This document shows positions 60,752-64,000 of a stretch of DNA of 64,000 nucleotides, piece after piece. Both the position numbers and the translations under genes were made by a program. This DNA comes from Alteromonas sp. MMG017. Lineage in GTDB: Bacteria; Pseudomonadota; Gammaproteobacteria; Enterobacterales; Alteromonadaceae. The DNA lies in contig NZ_JAGJDY010000010.1 in assembly GCF_018100795.1 (NCBI RefSeq), positions 168,820 to 232,819 of the forward strand. The letters are read 5' to 3'. The stretch's first letter is position 1; every line of letters starts with the position of its first letter. The notes under the pieces were generated by a model. That model made no database searches, had not been told where the DNA came from, and was given only the letters and a program-made list of their open reading frames with translations.

Positions 60752-63121
60752 GTGATTAGAAAAGGTTATATTCTTAGTAAACATACTACCAATAAACATG
60801 CGTCCGGTAAGCATAACGGGGTTTGTATTGAAGTGTGGGTGTCTACCGATGATGGCCCTGTATGTCTTCAAAGCGCCCCACAGAAACCCTCTTGCTTTGT
60901 TGCCACTGAAAACACCACAAACATAGTAGAACAGGCAAAGCGAGAAGGTATTCAGGTTGAAGTTTCCTCAGACAATTTTTATACCCTTGAGCAAGTGGAA
61001 GTAGACACCCTTAAAACCACCTCTGACTCTCACATGCACCAATTAAGGCAGCTTGCTAAAAGTTTACACATCACTTTGTATGAAGCTGATATAAGACTTG
61101 CCGATAGGTATTTAATGGAGCGGTTTATATACGGTTCGTTGGAGTTTGTTGCTGCTGACGAAAACGCAACATTAATACCTGATGCGCGAATTAGGCCCGC
61201 AATCTACACGCCTAATCTTTACTCGATTAGCATCGATATTGAGTGCGATGAAAATGAAAACCTATTCAGTATAGCGCTAGCTTCCAGCGACGTTAACGAA
61301 GTGATGTTGGTTTCTGCGTCCACTCACCCCAAGACACTATATGTGCCAGACACATTTTCACTGAGTCAGTTTTCGACTGAATCAGCGCTACTTACTGCAT
61401 TTGCAAAGCGTATACGCGATATTGATCCCGACGTTATCTTAGGCTGGAACGTCAAACAATTTGATATGGCTGTGCTTGCAAGGCGAGCAAAAAAACAAGG
61501 TGTCAAATTTACAATAGGCAGAGACAAACGAGAAGCCTTCGTAAGGGATTGGGATGGCCAAACTATCGTGGATATACCCGGTCGCAGTATTGTAGATGGC
61601 ATTGAAGCGCTAAAGACTATGACCTATCAATTTGACTCTTTCTCTTTAGACAATGTTGCACAACAATTACTGGGAGATAAAAAGCTCATTCAGAGTGAAG
61701 ACAAACTTGCAGCAATAAAAGCCTTGTATTACGAAGACCCCTCTTCGCTTGCCAGCTATAACCACAAAGACTGTGTGTTGGTAAATGAGATTGCTGCAAA
61801 AACCCGATTTATCGAATTTCTTATTTTAAGAGGCACCTTAACTGGGCTCGATTTAGGAAGACCCGGTGGGTCGGTAGCGGCATTTCTGAATGTGTATTTA
61901 CCAAAGTTACACCGACAAGGTTACATAAGTGGTGTACGTCCGGAACACGGCGGGTTAGCTAGCCCAGGGGGCTACGTAATGAATTCACAGCCTGGCCTGT
62001 ACTCTGATGTACTTGTACTCGACTTCAAGAGCCTATACCCATCAATTATTCGCACGTTTAAGATTGACCCTATGGGGCTTGCCGAAGGTCTTAAAGATCC
62101 AAGCAGTGCCATCGAGGGGTTCAAAGGGGCTATGTTCAGTCGTGACAATCATTTTTTGCCCGATATTATAGACAACCTATGGCGCCAAAGAGACGAAGCA
62201 AAAAAACAAAACGATGCGCCACGCTCTCAGGCAATAAAAATCTTAATGAACTCCTTTTACGGTGTATTAGGCAGTGGCGGATGTCCCTTTTACGACCCAA
62301 GGTTAGCAAGCTCTATTACTTTGCGTGGGCATGAAATAATGCAAACTACTGCAAAGTGGATAAAAGAAGCAGGGTTCTCAGTTATCTATGGCGATACAGA
62401 CTCTACCTTTGTACACGTGAATAACAACACATCGTTAGGCACGCCTAATGAAACGGGACAGTCCCTAGCAAACACTATTAATCATAAGTGGCAACGCAAG
62501 CTTCGAGAAGACTATGATATAGACTGCCATTTGGACATTGAATTTGAGACCCACTTTGAAACCTTTTTCATGCCCACCATTAGAGGCTCGGCGTTAGGCA
62601 GTAAAAAAAGATATGCAGGCTTAAAGCAAACTGGCGATAAAAAAGAACTGGTTTTTAAAGGGTTAGAAAACGTACGTTCAGACTGGACCGAATTAGCTAA
62701 ATACTTTCAGTATGAATTGTATCGACGGGTTTTCGAAAAAGCCCCAGTATCTGATTTTATTAAACAAACTGTTGATAATATTCGCCAAGGGAAAGAAGAC
62801 GCCAGACTCGTGTATGCAAAACGATTAAGGAAGCCATTAAGTGACTACATCAAATCGTTGCCTCCTCATGTAAAAGCCGCGCGCCTCGCAGATGATATTA
62901 ATCGTAAAACAGGCCAACGACTACGTTACCAGCACAATACAACCATACGCTATGTTATGACGGTACAAGGCCCTCAAACTACCGAGCACCAGATGGCATC
63001 GCTTGATTACGATCATTACATCGAAAAGCAAATAATGCCCATAGCGGACAGTATACTTCCTCTTATCAATCTTTCATTTAGTCAGCTCACTAACGAACAA
63101 TTATCGCTATTCCCAAATTAA
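60752..63121 (+). CDS. polB: DNA polymerase II (family B)
   Basis: 789 residues, essentially the length of E. coli PolB (783). Start GTG. The N-terminal part has YEADIRLADRYLMERF, the 3'-5' exonuclease begins with SIDIECDEN, and the polymerase motifs DFKSLYPSIIRTF, KILMNSFYGVLG and YGDTDSTFV are intact. It takes part in DNA repair and restart. A LexA box of the form CTG-N10-CAG was not found by eye upstream, though E. coli polB is SOS-controlled. Confidence 0.97.
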   Translation: MIRKGYILSKHTTNKHASGKHNGVCIEVWVSTDDGPVCLQSAPQKPSCFVATENTTNIVEQAKREGIQVEVSSDNFYTLEQVEVDTLKTTSDSHMHQLRQLAKSLHITLYEADIRLADRYLMERFIYGSLEFVAADENATLIPDARIRPAIYTPNLYSISIDIECDENENLFSIALASSDVNEVMLVSASTHPKTLYVPDTFSLSQFSTESALLTAFAKRIRDIDPDVILGWNVKQFDMAVLARRAKKQGVKFTIGRDKREAFVRDWDGQTIVDIPGRSIVDGIEALKTMTYQFDSFSLDNVAQQLLGDKKLIQSEDKLAAIKALYYEDPSSLASYNHKDCVLVNEIAAKTRFIEFLILRGTLTGLDLGRPGGSVAAFLNVYLPKLHRQGYISGVRPEHGGLASPGGYVMNSQPGLYSDVLVLDFKSLYPSIIRTFKIDPMGLAEGLKDPSSAIEGFKGAMFSRDNHFLPDIIDNLWRQRDEAKKQNDAPRSQAIKILMNSFYGVLGSGGCPFYDPRLASSITLRGHEIMQTTAKWIKEAGFSVIYGDTDSTFVHVNNNTSLGTPNETGQSLANTINHKWQRKLREDYDIDCHLDIEFETHFETFFMPTIRGSALGSKKRYAGLKQTGDKKELVFKGLENVRSDWTELAKYFQYELYRRVFEKAPVSDFIKQTVDNIRQGKEDARLVYAKRLRKPLSDYIKSLPPHVKAARLADDINRKTGQRLRYQHNTTIRYVMTVQGPQTTEHQMASLDYDHYIEKQIMPIADSILPLINLSFSQLTNEQLSLFPN

Positions 63122-63361
63122 GGTAACGATAAATTCTTATTCATATCATGAATGTCTCTTTCGATTAAATTTGCCTGAATATATTTCAAACTCTTGTTTC
63201 TATTTAACAAAAATGAACAGCACACCATATTACAGTTGCTCACAGTAATGCATAATATTCAATAACTTATCACATGGCACAATCAATGAATGATGACAAG
63301 TGAGTATTTTATATTTTGCTCTAACCGAGCAATGCCTTATTCACTACAGAAGGAGAATGTG

Positions 63362-63946
63362 ATGAAAAAGCTTACGCTACCACTTGTAATAGGTGCAGTA
63401 ATGTCAACGACCGCCGCAGCCGGTAATGCCTTTACGGGGAACATGCAGATGAATCAAGACTCCAAAATTTCTGCTGATTTCTCATCCCTTGATAATGATG
63501 GAAATGGACACATCACCAAGTCAGAACTTCAACAATCAACGTCAGTGAAAAGCTTTGGTAAAATGGACACTAACGGAAATGGAAAACTAACCCAGTCGGA
63601 GTTTAAGCAATACGTTGAAGCGAATCCGAGTAAATTTTCTGAGAAAGTAGTAGCAACTGTGAGTACCACTGGCACTACTGATGCTGTGCTTACACGCAAA
63701 ATGAGTACTTCAACATCCCAGTCGATGAATGAACCTATGGTAAAAGCCAAGGGTGAAGAAATGTCGGCAGACATGAAGGCTTCAATGTCGGAGAAATTTG
63801 GAAAAGCCGACCGTAATGATGATGGCAAACTATCTATGATGGAAATTAAAAAGGCTGATATCGATGGTGACTTCAATAAGATGGACCAAGATAATAACCA
63901 GCTTATTACTAAGGTAGAGTTACGTCAGTATCTAGAAAATAAATAG
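63362..63946 (+). CDS. exported EF-hand protein
   Basis: 194 residues from the ATG at 63362; the open frame is longer at the 5' end, but AGGAG precedes this ATG and a signal peptide starts here (KKLTLPLVIGAVMSTTAAA). Four EF-hand-type loops: DNDGNGHITKSE, DTNGNGKLTQSE, DRNDDGKLSMME and DQDNNQLITKVE, in two pairs separated by a Ser/Thr/Met-rich linker. It should bind calcium in the periplasm; function unknown. Confidence 0.88.
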   Translation: MKKLTLPLVIGAVMSTTAAAGNAFTGNMQMNQDSKISADFSSLDNDGNGHITKSELQQSTSVKSFGKMDTNGNGKLTQSEFKQYVEANPSKFSEKVVATVSTTGTTDAVLTRKMSTSTSQSMNEPMVKAKGEEMSADMKASMSEKFGKADRNDDGKLSMMEIKKADIDGDFNKMDQDNNQLITKVELRQYLENK

Positions 63947-63962
63947 AACAGTTTTGTATTCG

Positions 63963-63982
63963 AGCCTCGCGCCAGCGAGGCT
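63963..63982 (+). terminator. rho-independent terminator after the EF-hand gene
   Basis: Perfect 8-bp stem AGCCTCGC / GCGAGGCT (63963-63970 / 63975-63982), GCCA loop, A/T-rich tail. Confidence 0.75.
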
Positions 63983-64000
63983 TAACTAATTTTCTATCAC

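Noticed and set aside
1..64000. CRISPR arrays, transposases, integrases, tRNA or rRNA genes
   Set aside because: No repeat-spacer pattern, no recombinase-like proteins and no tRNA- or rRNA-like sequence was recognised; a tRNA or Rfam scan would settle this.

Overview
The window looks like chromosome from a marine gammaproteobacterium of the Alteromonadaceae (Alteromonas or a close relative). This rests on gene content, not a search: a full alginate-utilisation locus, several TonB-dependent receptors, a PL6/PL7 lyase set, KdgF with hexuronate-type MFS transporters, a RhlE helicase, DNA polymerase II, and moderately AT-rich DNA. I see no insertion sequence, phage, CRISPR array, tRNA or rRNA.

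Layout. 1-4336 (minus strand): an aldehyde dehydrogenase cut by the window edge, a LuxR-type response regulator with its histidine kinase, and an alpha/beta hydrolase. 5024-23484 and 35606-38365: the alginate locus. It is bracketed by two paralogous FadR-type GntR regulators (5024-5755 and 37634-38365). It holds a PL7 lyase lipoprotein with a discoidin-like domain, an operon of a PL6-like lipoprotein plus a 1010-residue TonB-dependent receptor, an operon PL6 lyase-MFS-PL7 lyase, an SDR reductase divergent from a beta-hydroxyacid dehydrogenase, kdgF-MFS, and eda-kdgK. Together these cut alginate outside the cell, import oligomers and monomers, linearise unsaturated uronate to DEH, reduce DEH to KDG, phosphorylate KDG and split KDPG into pyruvate and glyceraldehyde-3-phosphate.

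23938-35409 is a block with no evident alginate role inside that locus: a DUF2780-like secreted protein, a very large DUF748/AsmA-like protein, RhlE, a GGDEF-EAL sensor, and two tandem copies of a two-gene cassette (outer-membrane barrel plus very small PstS-like periplasmic protein).

38812-63946: MscS channel, a small unknown protein, exported catalase-peroxidase, a small outer-membrane barrel, a KefB/C-like antiporter, a membrane protein with a degenerate GGDEF domain that keeps the c-di-GMP inhibitory site, a phospholipase D fused to a DedA/VTT-like domain with an EEP hydrolase, a LysR regulator, a TonB receptor-TauE/SafE-Tat aminotransferase cluster, a response regulator-CheC-histidine kinase operon, a metallo-beta-lactamase-fold protein, DNA polymerase II and an exported EF-hand protein.

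The points most worth following are: the PL6-like lipoprotein that has lost both catalytic residues and is paired with the TonB receptor; the duplicated barrel/mini-binding-protein cassettes beside a c-di-GMP enzyme; the Tat-exported aminotransferase cluster; the degenerate GGDEF receptor; and two recurring DNA motifs (TGGYATGAY and TTACCAAT) in front of the alginate operons.
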